Assembly: GCA_013288345.1 (NCBI GenBank)
Contig: JABDCA010000006.1
Location: 1-64,000, forward strand
From: Bacteroidota bacterium
GTDB lineage: Bacteria > Bacteroidota > Bacteroidia > JABEUT01
Length of the DNA: 64,000 nt
Direction of reading: 5' to 3'
The notes beneath the pieces were generated by a model. The model ran no database searches. It was not told the DNA's origin and was given only the letters and a program-made list of their open reading frames with translations. Positions 7,759-17,397 of this stretch are shown in pieces. The position numbers and the translations under genes are program-made. The stretch's first letter is position 1. Every line of letters begins with the position of its first letter.

Positions 7759-9210
7759 CTATATTTGTTTTCTCATGCGGGCAATAGGCAGATCCAATTG
7801 CTCGCGGTACTTGGCAACGGTCCTACGCGCCAGTTTGTATCCTTTCTCTTCCAGTAATACAACTATCGCATCGTCATTTAATGGGTTCTTCTTGTCTTCG
7901 TTCTCTATCAGTTCCTTTAAAATGTTCTTTACTTCTTTTATAGAAACTTCCTCTCCGCTTTCCTTCTGAAAAGCTTCAGAGAAGAGGCTCTTGAGTAATA
8001 TGGTGCCAAAAGCAGTTTGTGCGTATTTGCTATTTACAACTCTTGATATGGTAGAAATATCGAGCCCGGTAATTTTAGCGATATCCTTTAACAGCATGGG
8101 TTTTAGCTTGTTCTCATCACCTTCTAAAAAGTATTCTTTCTGGTAATCTAAAATAGCATTCATTACTTTGAATAAGGTCTCTTCACGCTGTTTTAGTGCG
8201 CCAATAAAATCGCGGGCTGCATCAATGCGCTGGCGTGCAAAGGATGCAGCCTCTTTCTGCAGCTTATCTTTCCCTGCTTTCCTGGTCACCATTTCTTCGT
8301 AAACAGGACTTAACTTAAGTTTCGATGAATTTTTATTATTCAGCATCATATCCAGCTTGCCACTCCAGTTGTTTACAATAAAATCGGGGATAACCTGGTT
8401 GGCAACTTCACTGCCATCTGAATAGGCAAGGCCTGGCTTGGGATTTAACTTTACAATTTCTGCAATAGCATCCTTTAATTCATCATCGCTTATGTGAACT
8501 GCCTCTTTCAGTTTTTCGTAATTCTTTTTTGAAAACTCATCAAAGCCCTTCTCCAATATTTCACAAGCTACGTGCACAGGAGGTTTTTTTTGTGCCTTCC
8601 TTTTTAACTGAAGTAATAAGCATTCCCGAAGGTCTCGGGCACCAACCCCTGCAGGGTCAAGCTGTTGAATTGCTTCGAGTATAGGTATAAGTTCATTTTC
8701 GTCGGTAAGTATATTCTGCAAAAAGGTAATGTCGTTGGCAATAGAATAAAGATCACGTCTTAAGTAGCCATCATCATCTATATTACCTATAATGTAATCG
8801 GCAAGCATTATCTGCCTTTCATTTAAATTGCGCAGCCCTACTTGAGACAAGAGAGAATCCTGTAAAGAACCGGATGCAATAATTGGCATCTCTTTATTCT
8901 CTTCATCAGGTGATGTATTATTTACCGATAATTTATAACCCGGTAAATCATCGTTCTCTTCCATAAAATCAGCAGCATCATCGTACTTGTCATTATCTAC
9001 TGCTTCATTGTCATCACTTATATCTGTCTCTTGTTCATCCTTCGCTTCCCATTCGGCATCAACAGCTTCTTCTAATGCAGGGTTGTTCTCAATTTCCTCC
9101 TTTATACGCTGTTCCATGGAGGCAAAAGGCAGTTGCACCAACTTCTGCACCAGCATTTGCTGGGGAGTTAGCTTTAATTGTTGCTTTTGTTGAAGCGATT
9201 GCCTTAGCAT
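7759..9210 (-). CDS. rpoN: RNA polymerase sigma-54 factor RpoN
   Basis: 483 residues. The N-terminal region I is present (MLRQSLQQKQQLKLTPQQMLVQKLVQLP, the glutamine-rich activator-interacting segment), followed by an acidic region II (about residues 50-110, many D/E), a core-binding domain, a helix-turn-helix near residues 375-400 (LKDIAKITGLDISTISRVVNSKY) and the invariant RpoN box ARRTVAKYRE at 461-470. Sigma-54 recognises -24/-12 promoters and needs AAA+ activators; none is encoded in this window. A TAnnTTTG element lies 34 nt upstream, so rpoN itself appears to be read by the main sigma factor. Confidence 0.97.
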   Translation of the reverse strand: MLRQSLQQKQQLKLTPQQMLVQKLVQLPFASMEQRIKEEIENNPALEEAVDAEWEAKDEQETDISDDNEAVDNDKYDDAADFMEENDDLPGYKLSVNNTSPDEENKEMPIIASGSLQDSLLSQVGLRNLNERQIMLADYIIGNIDDDGYLRRDLYSIANDITFLQNILTDENELIPILEAIQQLDPAGVGARDLRECLLLQLKRKAQKKPPVHVACEILEKGFDEFSKKNYEKLKEAVHISDDELKDAIAEIVKLNPKPGLAYSDGSEVANQVIPDFIVNNWSGKLDMMLNNKNSSKLKLSPVYEEMVTRKAGKDKLQKEAASFARQRIDAARDFIGALKQREETLFKVMNAILDYQKEYFLEGDENKLKPMLLKDIAKITGLDISTISRVVNSKYAQTAFGTILLKSLFSEAFQKESGEEVSIKEVKNILKELIENEDKKNPLNDDAIVVLLEEKGYKLARRTVAKYREQLDLPIARMRKQI

Positions 9211-9244
9211 AGTAATTTGTTACTGGAAGGGTTATTTTCCATTC

Positions 9245-9252
9245 CAAATTTA
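9245..9252 (-). promoter_or_regulatory. -7 promoter element TAAATTTG for rpoN
   Basis: An exact TAnnTTTG match on the minus strand, 34 nt upstream of the rpoN ATG and directly after the asnS stop codon. It gives rpoN its own promoter in addition to any readthrough from asnS. Confidence 0.6.
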
Positions 9253-9253
9253 C

Positions 9254-10636
9254 TTAAAACTCGGCATTCTTTGGTGTACGTGGGAAAGCTATTACATCAC
9301 GAATGTTGCTCATACCCGTAACAAACAGTATCAGGCGCTCTAAGCCAAGCCCAAAGCCGGAGTGAGGGGCTGTTCCAAATTTGCGAGTATCGAGGTACCA
9401 CCACATTTCCTTTTCAGGTATATGCATTTCGCGCATACGCTTAAGGAGCTTGTCATGGTCTTCTTCTCTTTGTGATCCACCTATTATTTCGCCAACATAA
9501 GGGAATAATACATCCATTGCCCTTACTGTTTTACCGTCGTCATTCAGCTTCATGTAAAAAGCTTTAATGTCCTTAGGGTAACCAGTAAGGATAACAGGTT
9601 TGCCAAAATGTTCCACCAGGAAGTTTTCATGTTCCTTTTGGAGGTCAACACCCCAATCGGGTAAAAACTCGAATTTCTTGCCGGATGACTTAAGCACTTC
9701 AATGGCATCAGTGTAGCTCATACGCTTAAATGTGTTATTAACCACAATATCTAGTTTCTTTAACAATTCCTTATCATACATGCTATTGAGAAACTCCAGA
9801 TCATCCTTGCAATGCTCCAAGGCATACCTTACCAAATACTTAAGCATATCCTCAGCCACATCCATGTTATCGTTAATATCATGGAAAGCCATTTCAGGTT
9901 CTATCATCCAAAATTCAGCCGCATGACGAGGTGTATTGGAGTTCTCCGCCCTGAAAGTAGGGCCAAAAGTGTATATTTTAGATAGAGCCATGGCAGCCAA
10001 TTCGCCTTCTAGCTGGCCTGATACGGTAAGGTTGGTCTCTTTACCAAAAAAGTCTTCTTTATAATCAATACCCCCTTCAGGGTTCATTGGTGGGTTCTTC
10101 ATATCCAAGGTAGTTACCCTGAACATTTGCCCGGCACCTTCAGCATCCGAACCGGTAATGATAGGTGTATGTATATTGTAGAAGCCGCGGTCGTTAAAAT
10201 ATTTATGAATGGCATATGTCATTGCATGGCGAACACGAAAAACGGCACCAAAAGTGTTAGTACGTGGCCTTAAATGGGCAATTTCCCTCAAAAATTCAAG
10301 GGTATGACCCTTTTTCTGTAATGGATATGCTTCATCAAATGCTCCGTAAACCTCTATTTCTTCAGCTACGATTTCGACCATTTGGCCTGCACCTTGCGAT
10401 TTAACCAACTTACCCTTAACACCAATACAAGCACCTGTGTTTATAGTTTTCAGCACTTCTTCCGGAAAAGAGGCAATGGTCACTACCGCCTGCATATTAT
10501 GTATAGTTGAACCATCGTTAATGGCAATAAAAGCTACCTCTTTGCTTCCACGCTTGCTGCGCACCCAGCCTTTCACCTCTACCTTACTATCATAGTCGGT
10601 CGAGCTTAATAATGTCTTTACACTAGTATTTATCAT
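9254..10636 (-). CDS. asnS: Asparaginyl-tRNA synthetase
   Basis: 460 residues, normal for bacterial AsnRS. An N-terminal OB-fold anticodon domain (about 15-100) is followed by a class IIb catalytic core: motif 2 around [24 protein letters not shown] and motif 3 [15 protein letters not shown] near the C-terminus. The AsnRS-type ending ([19 protein letters not shown], then [17 protein letters not shown]) separates it from AspRS. It charges tRNA-Asn with asparagine in the cytoplasm. A -7 element lies 46 nt upstream, and a divergent TetR-type regulator starts 167 bp away. Confidence 0.97.
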   Translation of the reverse strand: MINTSVKTLLSSTDYDSKVEVKGWVRSKRGSKEVAFIAINDGSTIHNMQAVVTIASFPEEVLKTINTGACIGVKGKLVKSQGAGQMVEIVAEEIEVYGAFDEAYPLQKKGHTLEFLREIAHLRPRTNTFGAVFRVRHAMTYAIHKYFNDRGFYNIHTPIITGSDAEGAGQMFRVTTLDMKNPPMNPEGGIDYKEDFFGKETNLTVSGQLEGELAAMALSKIYTFGPTFRAENSNTPRHAAEFWMIEPEMAFHDINDNMDVAEDMLKYLVRYALEHCKDDLEFLNSMYDKELLKKLDIVVNNTFKRMSYTDAIEVLKSSGKKFEFLPDWGVDLQKEHENFLVEHFGKPVILTGYPKDIKAFYMKLNDDGKTVRAMDVLFPYVGEIIGGSQREEDHDKLLKRMREMHIPEKEMWWYLDTRKFGTAPHSGFGLGLERLILFVTGMSNIRDVIAFPRTPKNAEF

Positions 10637-10682
10637 ATTTTAAAGTAATCAGGGTTTTTGTTCGTCTTCCCATAAACTAAGG

Positions 10683-10690
10683 CAAAAGTA
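10683..10690 (-). promoter_or_regulatory. -7 promoter element TACTTTTG for asnS
   Basis: An exact TAnnTTTG match on the minus strand, 46 nt before the asnS ATG. It lies back to back with the TetR promoter about 60 bp away. Confidence 0.6.
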
Positions 10691-10747
10691 ATTGGTTTTT
10701 GCGGACAAAAAAGCCTTATAAATGATAATAAGTGTAAAAAAATAATG

Positions 10748-10777
10748 AGAAAACTTTTGGAACGTAAAAAGTTTTCT
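10748..10777. promoter_or_regulatory. Candidate TetR operator: perfect 11-bp inverted repeat
   Basis: AGAAAACTTTT (10748-10758) and AAAAGTTTTCT (10767-10777) are exact complements separated by 8 nt. The 30-bp site fills the gap between a TTTG -33-like element (10756-10759) and the -7 element (10778-10785) of the regulator gene. Its size and place are typical of autoregulation by a TetR-family repressor of an efflux operon. Confidence 0.65.
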
Positions 10778-10785
10778 TAGTTTTG
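10778..10785 (+). promoter_or_regulatory. -7 promoter element TAGTTTTG for the efflux operon
   Basis: An exact TAnnTTTG match 18 nt before the regulator ATG, with TTTG (10756-10759) 18 nt further upstream as the -33 element. The candidate operator overlaps both. Confidence 0.7.
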
Positions 10786-10803
10786 CGCCCCCGTTAAAAA
10801 AAA

Positions 10804-11427
10804 ATGAAGGTACAACAACAAATATTAAAAGGCGCTGAAGAACTCTTTTTCCGATATGGGTTAAAGAGTATAACGATGGATGATATTGCCAAGTATTTAG
10901 GCATGTCGAAGCGTACTATATATGAAAACTACCCAACCAAAGACAGTATAGTAAGTGCCCTATTGACTGTGCAACGTGAAAAAAGTATAAATGATATCGA
11001 TACCTACAGGAAGAAATCGAAAGATGCAGTAGAAGAGATTTTTATGACCATGCAACAGATCAAAGGCATGGCTAATATGATGAATCCGCGGTTATTGTTT
11101 GAATTAAAGAAATTCCACTCTAAGGTTTGGCAGGAATTTCAGGATTTTAAGCAGCATGTAATTTTACAATGTGTAACAGATAATATAAAACGCGGTATCA
11201 AGCAGGGCGTTTATCGTAAAGATATTGACGTCGATGCTTTATCGCGCCTGCGAGTAGAGCAATTAGAATTAGCCTGGAATCCTGAAATATTTCCACCTTC
11301 GCGCTACGATATTACAAAGATTCAACTCTCCTTTCTTGACCATTTTATGCACGGAATAGCCAATACAAAAGGTCATCAACTAATTGAAAAATATAAAAAA
11401 TCGAAAACTTTAAATGTCCCATTATGA
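10804..11427 (+). CDS. TetR/AcrR family transcriptional regulator
   Basis: 207 residues. The N-terminal helix-turn-helix (about 7-52: ILKGAEELFFRYGLKSITMDDIAKYLGMSKRTIYENYPTKDSIV) is a clear TetR signature; the rest is the helical ligand-binding and dimerisation domain, which has no recognisable ligand. The gene is first in an operon with tolC-, hlyD- and acrB-like genes, and its stop overlaps the next start by 4 bp (ATGA). This layout, with a palindrome over the promoter, suggests a repressor of its own operon relieved by a drug or envelope signal. Confidence 0.92.
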   Translation: MKVQQQILKGAEELFFRYGLKSITMDDIAKYLGMSKRTIYENYPTKDSIVSALLTVQREKSINDIDTYRKKSKDAVEEIFMTMQQIKGMANMMNPRLLFELKKFHSKVWQEFQDFKQHVILQCVTDNIKRGIKQGVYRKDIDVDALSRLRVEQLELAWNPEIFPPSRYDITKIQLSFLDHFMHGIANTKGHQLIEKYKKSKTLNVPL

Positions 11428-12779
11428 TATATAAAAGGACTCATCTCTTATTAGCACTCTTATTACCCGCAAGCATCATTGCCCAGCAAAAGAAGGACAG
11501 TACCCATCGTTTTTCAATTACACAAAGCGTTGCTTACGCTATGGACCATCAGGGGAATGTGATAAATGCCCGTTACGAAGTTGATAGGGCAAGTGCCAAG
11601 GTAAGAGAGACAGTTGGAATTGGATTACCACAAATAAGTGGTTCGGTTAACATCCAGGACTTCTTGCAAATACCGACAACCCTTATACCAGCACAATTTT
11701 TTGGTGGCCCTGCAGGTACATTCGAACCCGTGAAATTTGGCACACAATACAATACAACAGGTGAATTAGATGCAAGCCAGCTTTTATTCGATGGCTCCTA
11801 TATAGTGGGCCTCGAAGCATCTAAGACATATAAAGAGCTATCTCAGAAAAGTCTTCAGCAAACCAGCATACAAACTGTTTCAGCAGTAACAAAGGCTTAT
11901 TACACTGTATTAGTGAACCATTGGAAACTACAAATGGTCGACGCCGATGTTAACCGCCTTAAAAAACTGATGGATGAAACCGAGTCGATGTACAAAAGCG
12001 GATTTGTGGAAAAAATGGATTGGGAACGTATCAAGGTTAGTTATAACAATCTGAAAACACAGGAAAAAACAATTGGCAAATTAGTTGACCTTAGTTTTAA
12101 GCTTCTTAAATTCCAGATGGGTATGGCAATAAGTGACAGCTTGGCTCTGACTGATAGCCTTAAAGCTATTACCATTAGCCCTGATTTAGAAAAAGACACA
12201 ACCTTCAGGCCTGAAAACCGTATTGAGTATTCGTTGGCTCAAACTAATTTAATGGCAAATGAATTAATGCTTCGCAGAGACCATTTCTCTTACTTACCCA
12301 GCCTTGCACTATATGGCTCTGTGAGCCGCCAGGCATTAGGTGACAAGTTCGAAGTTTTTAGTTCAGATCAGCAATGGTATCCAACTGCTATAGTAGGCTT
12401 AAAAATGAGTGTACCTATTTTTGATGGTTTGCAAAAACAAAACCGTGCACAGGAAGATAAAATAGGTGTAGTCGAAGGAATGAATACACTCAATACTGTT
12501 AAACAAAGTATCTATTTAGATATTGCAAATAGTACTACAAGTCTTGAAAATGCAATTGCAGAGTTAAAGAACCAGCAAGAAAATATGGATCTTGCCCAGA
12601 ATGTAGAACATGATTCGAAAATAAAATATGAAGCAGGTACAGGCTCTAACCTTGAAGTGGTAGATGCCGAAACAGCACTTACTGAAGCAGAAACAAATTA
12701 TTACAATTCACTGTTCAACACACTTGTTGCAAAAGTGGATTATGAACAAGCTAAAGGAACATTATATAATAAAAAATAA
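11424..12779 (+). CDS. TolC family outer membrane efflux protein
   Basis: 451 residues with a signal peptide (MIYKRTHLLLALLLPASIIAQ). The remainder has the TolC pattern of two repeats of long alpha helices and short strands; one example is the LTEAETNYYNSLFNTLVAKVDYEQAKGTLYNKK-type ending and the SLENAIAELKNQQENMDLAQNVEHDSKIKYEAGTGSNLEVVDAE stretch, which is the OEP domain signature near residues 370-420. It forms the outer membrane duct of a tripartite pump with the next two genes. The ATG overlaps the regulator stop; 9 bp separate it from the fusion-protein gene. Confidence 0.92.
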   Translation: MIYKRTHLLLALLLPASIIAQQKKDSTHRFSITQSVAYAMDHQGNVINARYEVDRASAKVRETVGIGLPQISGSVNIQDFLQIPTTLIPAQFFGGPAGTFEPVKFGTQYNTTGELDASQLLFDGSYIVGLEASKTYKELSQKSLQQTSIQTVSAVTKAYYTVLVNHWKLQMVDADVNRLKKLMDETESMYKSGFVEKMDWERIKVSYNNLKTQEKTIGKLVDLSFKLLKFQMGMAISDSLALTDSLKAITISPDLEKDTTFRPENRIEYSLAQTNLMANELMLRRDHFSYLPSLALYGSVSRQALGDKFEVFSSDQQWYPTAIVGLKMSVPIFDGLQKQNRAQEDKIGVVEGMNTLNTVKQSIYLDIANSTTSLENAIAELKNQQENMDLAQNVEHDSKIKYEAGTGSNLEVVDAETALTEAETNYYNSLFNTLVAKVDYEQAKGTLYNKK

Positions 12780-12788
12780 ACACCGTTT

Positions 12789-13907
12789 ATGAAAAAGCAA
12801 ATTGCATTTATTTTATTGCTAAGCCTTACTGCAGCATGCAGTCACAAATCGCAACTGGAAAAAGACCAGGAAAAAATGGCAAAGATGAAAAAAGATAGCG
12901 GTGACCTTAAAGATTCTATTGCTCTATTGCAGACAAGAATTGATAAGGAACAGGGAGTAAAGAAACTTAAGACTGTGAACGTAAGTGTTATGGATATAAA
13001 CACGCAGGCATTTCGCCACTATGTTCAGGTACAAGCTTCGGTCTATGGGCAGGATAATATTAATGTTAGCCCCGAAATGCCTGGCGATGTAAAAAGCATA
13101 CTTGTAACTGAAGGCAATAAGGTGAGCAAGGGCCAGGTACTTGCAATACTCGATGATGCCGTGTTGCAACAAAACATACAGGAGTTGCAAACCTCACTTG
13201 AGTTAACAAAAACACTGTATGAAAAACAAAAGAGTCTTTGGGATCAGAAGATTGGTACTGAAGTACAATACCTGAGCGCGAAAAGTAATTATGAGTCGCT
13301 TCAAAAAAGGCTTTCTGCCCTACAACAACAAGATGATATGAGCAGAATAAAATCGCCTATTGATGGAACAGTTGATGCTGTGAATCTTAAAATTGGTGAA
13401 TCTGTTGCACCTGGCATGCCTTGTATACAGGTAGTAAATATAGATCAGTTAAAGGTTAAAGGTTATGTAGATGAATCATTTATTTCTGATATTCATACAG
13501 GTGACTCATTGAAAATTTCTTTCCCTGACCTCCACAAAGACGTATTATCTACTGCTAACTACGTATCAAGCGCTATTGATAATGTGAACCGTACTTTTAC
13601 TGTAGAAGTAAGCCTTCCGCGAAACCCTGACTATCACCCTAACATGATAGCAACTATGAATATTATTGACTACACTAACCGTTCTGCTATAGTAGTACCT
13701 ATCAACATTGTACAAAGTGACCCTACCGGTTCATTTGTATTTGTTGTAGACAATACGGGTAGCACAATGATAGCACGTAAACAGCTTGTTACAATAGGAA
13801 AAGTATATAATGGTAATGCTGAGATCTTATCTGGTGTTAAGGCGGGAGATAAGATAATTACTGTTGGATATGATGACCTTAATAACGGTGATGCAATAGC
13901 ATTGTAA
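12789..13907 (+). CDS. RND efflux periplasmic adaptor (membrane fusion lipoprotein)
   Basis: 372 residues. A lipoprotein signal (MKKQIAFILLLSLTAAC, acylated Cys17) is followed by a coiled segment (about 22-60), then the biotinyl-lipoyl domain halves (GDVKSILVTEGNKVSKGQVLAILDD and IKSPIDGTVDAVNLKIGESVAPGMPCIQVVNID) flanking an alpha hairpin (about 117-175), then the beta-barrel and membrane-proximal domains. It bridges the RND pump and the TolC duct. The gene sits between those two, 9 bp after tolC and 31 bp before the pump gene. Substrate is unknown. Confidence 0.93.
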   Translation: MKKQIAFILLLSLTAACSHKSQLEKDQEKMAKMKKDSGDLKDSIALLQTRIDKEQGVKKLKTVNVSVMDINTQAFRHYVQVQASVYGQDNINVSPEMPGDVKSILVTEGNKVSKGQVLAILDDAVLQQNIQELQTSLELTKTLYEKQKSLWDQKIGTEVQYLSAKSNYESLQKRLSALQQQDDMSRIKSPIDGTVDAVNLKIGESVAPGMPCIQVVNIDQLKVKGYVDESFISDIHTGDSLKISFPDLHKDVLSTANYVSSAIDNVNRTFTVEVSLPRNPDYHPNMIATMNIIDYTNRSAIVVPINIVQSDPTGSFVFVVDNTGSTMIARKQLVTIGKVYNGNAEILSGVKAGDKIITVGYDDLNNGDAIAL

Positions 13908-13938
13908 AAGAAATTTATTATTTCAAGATACCTGAATT

Positions 13939-16900
13939 ATGAAAGATATTTTCAAAGAGTTTAAACCAAGTAGCTGGGCAATAGATAACAGAACAAGCAT
14001 TTTTGTGCTTACCATTATCATTACACTGGCTGGGATATTTGCTTACAACAGTATTCCTAAGGAAAAATTTCCTGATATACAACTGCCGCAAATATTTGTG
14101 CAGACCATTTATCCCGGTACTTCTCCGGCCGATATGGAGAATCTGGTTACCCGGCATATGGAAAAGGAAATTAAAGCCATTTCAGGTGTAAAGAAAATTA
14201 CAAGTCATTCTGTACAGGATTATTCATCAATTATTGTAGAGTTCAACACTGACGTTAGTATTGATGATGCACGTCAAAAGGTAAAAGATGCCGTTGATAA
14301 ATCAAAACCTGAGTTGCCGAGTGATCTTCCAAATCCTCCACAGGTAATTGATATCAACCTTTCAGATGTTCCGATTCTGAATGTGAATCTTTCAGGTGAT
14401 TTTGACTTAACCCGTTTAAAGAAATATGCCGATGCATTAAAAGACAAGATCGAAGCATTACCTGAAATTACCCGTGTAGATGAAGTGGGTGCTTTAGGAA
14501 GAGAAATACAGATCAATGTGAATATGTACAAGATGCAGTCTGCTCAAATTACCATGGGTGATATTGAAAGAGCAGTTTCATCTGAGAACATGGTTATTTC
14601 GGGCGGTATAGTTACTATGGGTAGTAAAGATCGTTCACTTACAGTCTCGGGGCAGTTTACAAATATGGATCAGATAAACAACCTCATCATCCGCTCAATG
14701 GGTGGTGCAACTGTTTACCTGAAAGATATTGCTGCTGTGAAAGATACATTTGCCGATGCGCAGAGTTATGCACGTTTGGAAGGAAAGAATGTAATTTCAT
14801 TGAACATAATTAAACGTAGTGGCACAAATCTTATCGATGCATCTGACAATGTTCGTGCATCTGTAAAACAAATGCAGGATAATTCACTTCCGCAAAATCT
14901 GAATATTAAAATCACTGGTGATCAGTCCGACCAGACCCGTCAAACATTACATGACCTTATCAATACTATTATAATAGGCTTTATACTGGTAACCATTATT
15001 CTCATGTTCTTTATGGGGGCTACCAATGCATTGTTTGTAGCGCTTTCGGTACCACTATCAATGTGCGTTGCATTTATGATATTGCCTGCCATTGGCTTTA
15101 GTATGAATATGATCGTTCTCTTTGCGTTCTTACTTGGTTTGGGTATTGTGGTAGATGACGCTATTGTAGTAATTGAAAACACCCACCGCATATTCGATCA
15201 CGGTAAAGTAGATATTGTTACCGCAGCTAAAGGTGCTGCAGGTGAGGTTTTCCTGCCAGTATTAGCAGGTACGCTTACTACACTTTCTCCTTTTATTCCC
15301 TTAGCATTCTGGGGAGGATTGATCGGTAAGTTCATGCACTATATGCCTGTAACTATTATTATAACCCTTACTGCTTCATTGGTTGTAGCATATATTTTAA
15401 ACCCTGTATTTGCAGTAACCTTTATGAAGGCGAATGATGATGATAAAGGAAAACAAAAATCTAAATGGACCAGAGGAGCAAGTATTACAGTAGTGATATT
15501 TGTCGCCTTAGCATTATTATTCTATGCTGCAGGGGCTAAAGGGATAGGCAATTTTGCATTAACTGTGCTTTTCGTAAACATGCTCTATAGGTTTGTATTA
15601 GTTGGTGCAATTTATAAGTTCCAGAAAAAAACATGGCCTGCGGTACAAGCAGCTTATACCAGGTTTTTAACAGCTTGCTTAAAACGGCCTGGCATTGTAG
15701 TAGCATGCACGTTTGCACTATTCATATTTTCTTTTGTACTGTTCGGTATCCGTTCACCAAAAGTTGAATTCTTCCCTAAGGGTGATCCTAATATGGTGCA
15801 AGTGTTCCTTAACCTTCCTGTTGGTACCAGTATACATTATACCGATTCCATAACTAAGAGTATGGAAGAAAAAGTATATAAGGTTATAGGACACAACAAT
15901 CCGGTTGTTAATTCTGTAATAACTAACGTTGCTATTGGTGCCACTGACCCGGCCGACATGGATCAGGGAACCTATCCGAATAAGAGTAAGATCACCATCA
16001 ATTTTGTTGACTTCTCTCAACGTCATGGAGTATCGACAGTAAAATACCTTGATTCCATACAAAAAATCACTAAAGGAATTCCTGGTGCTGAAGTTACTGT
16101 CAGCCAGGAATCAAGTGGGCCTTCAAATGGCAAGCCGGTGAATATAGAAGTGCGCGGGGATAATTATAATGAGTTGGTAAACACTTCACAAAACTTATTA
16201 CACTACCTCGATTCATTAGATATACCGGGTGTTGAGGAATTGAAATCAAACCTGCAAAAAAACAAACCTGAGCTGGCATTTGACATTGATCGTCAGCGTG
16301 CTAATTACCAAGGGGTAAGCACAGGGCAAATTGGTTCTGAAATTCGTACTGCTGTATATGGTTACGAAACTTCCAAGTTCCGCGACCTTAATGATGAGTA
16401 CCCGATCATGGTACGTTACCAGAGAGATCAGCGGACAGATATCAATGCACTGAGAAACCTTGACATTACGTTCCGTGATATGAACATGCATGGAGAAATC
16501 AGGCAGGTTCCAATTTCTACCTTCACCAATATTCACTACGGAAAAACGTATGGCGCAATCACCCGTTTGAATGAGAAACCTGTAATTACAATATCTTCAA
16601 ACCTCTTGAATGGTTTCTATCCAAGTGATGTTATACCAGCAGTTACACAAGCCATCAATACCTTCCATGCTCCAAAAGGTGTTGATATTGAACTAACCGG
16701 CGAGCAGCAAGACCAAAAAGAAACAGGGATTTTCTTAAGGAACGCAATGGGAATTGCAATGTGTTTAATATTTCTTATTCTTATTACCCAATTCAACTCT
16801 GTAAGCAAGCCATTCATTATTCTTTCTGAAGTAATATTCAGTGTTATAGGAATTATGCTAGGCTACGCTATAACGGGTATGACCATGTCAATTATAATGA

Positions 16901-17349
16901 CTGGTATAGGATTCGTTGCATTGGCCGGTCTCGTCGTCCGGAATGGTATACTATTGGTAGAGTTTACCGATATGCTTATAGAACAAGGTACGCCTGTGAG
17001 AGAAGCTATTATTGAAGCAGGACGCATTCGTATGACACCGGTATTGCTTACAGCAATTGCAACAATACTTGGTTTAATACCTTTAGCTGTAGGTTTGAAC
17101 ATTGACTTTGCTACTTTGTTCACTGACCTTAATCCACATATTTATTTTGGTGGCGATAGTGTAGCCTTCTGGGGCCCGCTTTCATGGACTATGATATTCG
17201 GGTTAAGTTTTGCTACCTTCCTGACACTAATTTTGGTGCCTGTCATGTATTTCATGTCGAGTAATACTAAAAAGGGGCTTAAGAAGTTATTTACAAGAAA
17301 CAAGGCCGAAACTATTATTGCTGCACCTGCTGAAGCAATTGTAAACTAA
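13939..17349 (+). CDS. RND family efflux transporter permease (AcrB-like)
   Basis: 1136 residues, about 90 longer than AcrB. TM1 begins near residue 20, two large periplasmic loops follow TM1 and TM7, and the proton-relay motif GLGIVVDDAIVVIENTHRI puts the paired aspartates at D406-D407 in TM4. The matching repeat near the C-terminus (LAGLVVRNGILLVEF) lacks them, as usual. Between TM6 and TM7 (TM7 at about 585-603) is an insertion with two extra hydrophobic segments at about 515-535 and 539-563. The pump exports drugs, lipids or other compounds by proton antiport; family does not fix the substrate. It ends the TetR-TolC-adaptor operon. Confidence 0.95.
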   Translation: MKDIFKEFKPSSWAIDNRTSIFVLTIIITLAGIFAYNSIPKEKFPDIQLPQIFVQTIYPGTSPADMENLVTRHMEKEIKAISGVKKITSHSVQDYSSIIVEFNTDVSIDDARQKVKDAVDKSKPELPSDLPNPPQVIDINLSDVPILNVNLSGDFDLTRLKKYADALKDKIEALPEITRVDEVGALGREIQINVNMYKMQSAQITMGDIERAVSSENMVISGGIVTMGSKDRSLTVSGQFTNMDQINNLIIRSMGGATVYLKDIAAVKDTFADAQSYARLEGKNVISLNIIKRSGTNLIDASDNVRASVKQMQDNSLPQNLNIKITGDQSDQTRQTLHDLINTIIIGFILVTIILMFFMGATNALFVALSVPLSMCVAFMILPAIGFSMNMIVLFAFLLGLGIVVDDAIVVIENTHRIFDHGKVDIVTAAKGAAGEVFLPVLAGTLTTLSPFIPLAFWGGLIGKFMHYMPVTIIITLTASLVVAYILNPVFAVTFMKANDDDKGKQKSKWTRGASITVVIFVALALLFYAAGAKGIGNFALTVLFVNMLYRFVLVGAIYKFQKKTWPAVQAAYTRFLTACLKRPGIVVACTFALFIFSFVLFGIRSPKVEFFPKGDPNMVQVFLNLPVGTSIHYTDSITKSMEEKVYKVIGHNNPVVNSVITNVAIGATDPADMDQGTYPNKSKITINFVDFSQRHGVSTVKYLDSIQKITKGIPGAEVTVSQESSGPSNGKPVNIEVRGDNYNELVNTSQNLLHYLDSLDIPGVEELKSNLQKNKPELAFDIDRQRANYQGVSTGQIGSEIRTAVYGYETSKFRDLNDEYPIMVRYQRDQRTDINALRNLDITFRDMNMHGEIRQVPISTFTNIHYGKTYGAITRLNEKPVITISSNLLNGFYPSDVIPAVTQAINTFHAPKGVDIELTGEQQDQKETGIFLRNAMGIAMCLIFLILITQFNSVSKPFIILSEVIFSVIGIMLGYAITGMTMSIIMTGIGFVALAGLVVRNGILLVEFTDMLIEQGTPVREAIIEAGRIRMTPVLLTAIATILGLIPLAVGLNIDFATLFTDLNPHIYFGGDSVAFWGPLSWTMIFGLSFATFLTLILVPVMYFMSSNTKKGLKKLFTRNKAETIIAAPAEAIVN

Positions 17350-17375
17350 CAATCGCACGATACAGGTGAATTTTC

Positions 17376-17383
17376 TAACTTTG
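17376..17383 (+). promoter_or_regulatory. -7 promoter element TAACTTTG for ispG
   Basis: An exact TAnnTTTG match 14 nt before the ispG ATG, lying just after the pump gene stop (17349). It marks a new transcription unit. Confidence 0.75.
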
Positions 17384-17397
17384 TGTAAATTTCGCCC

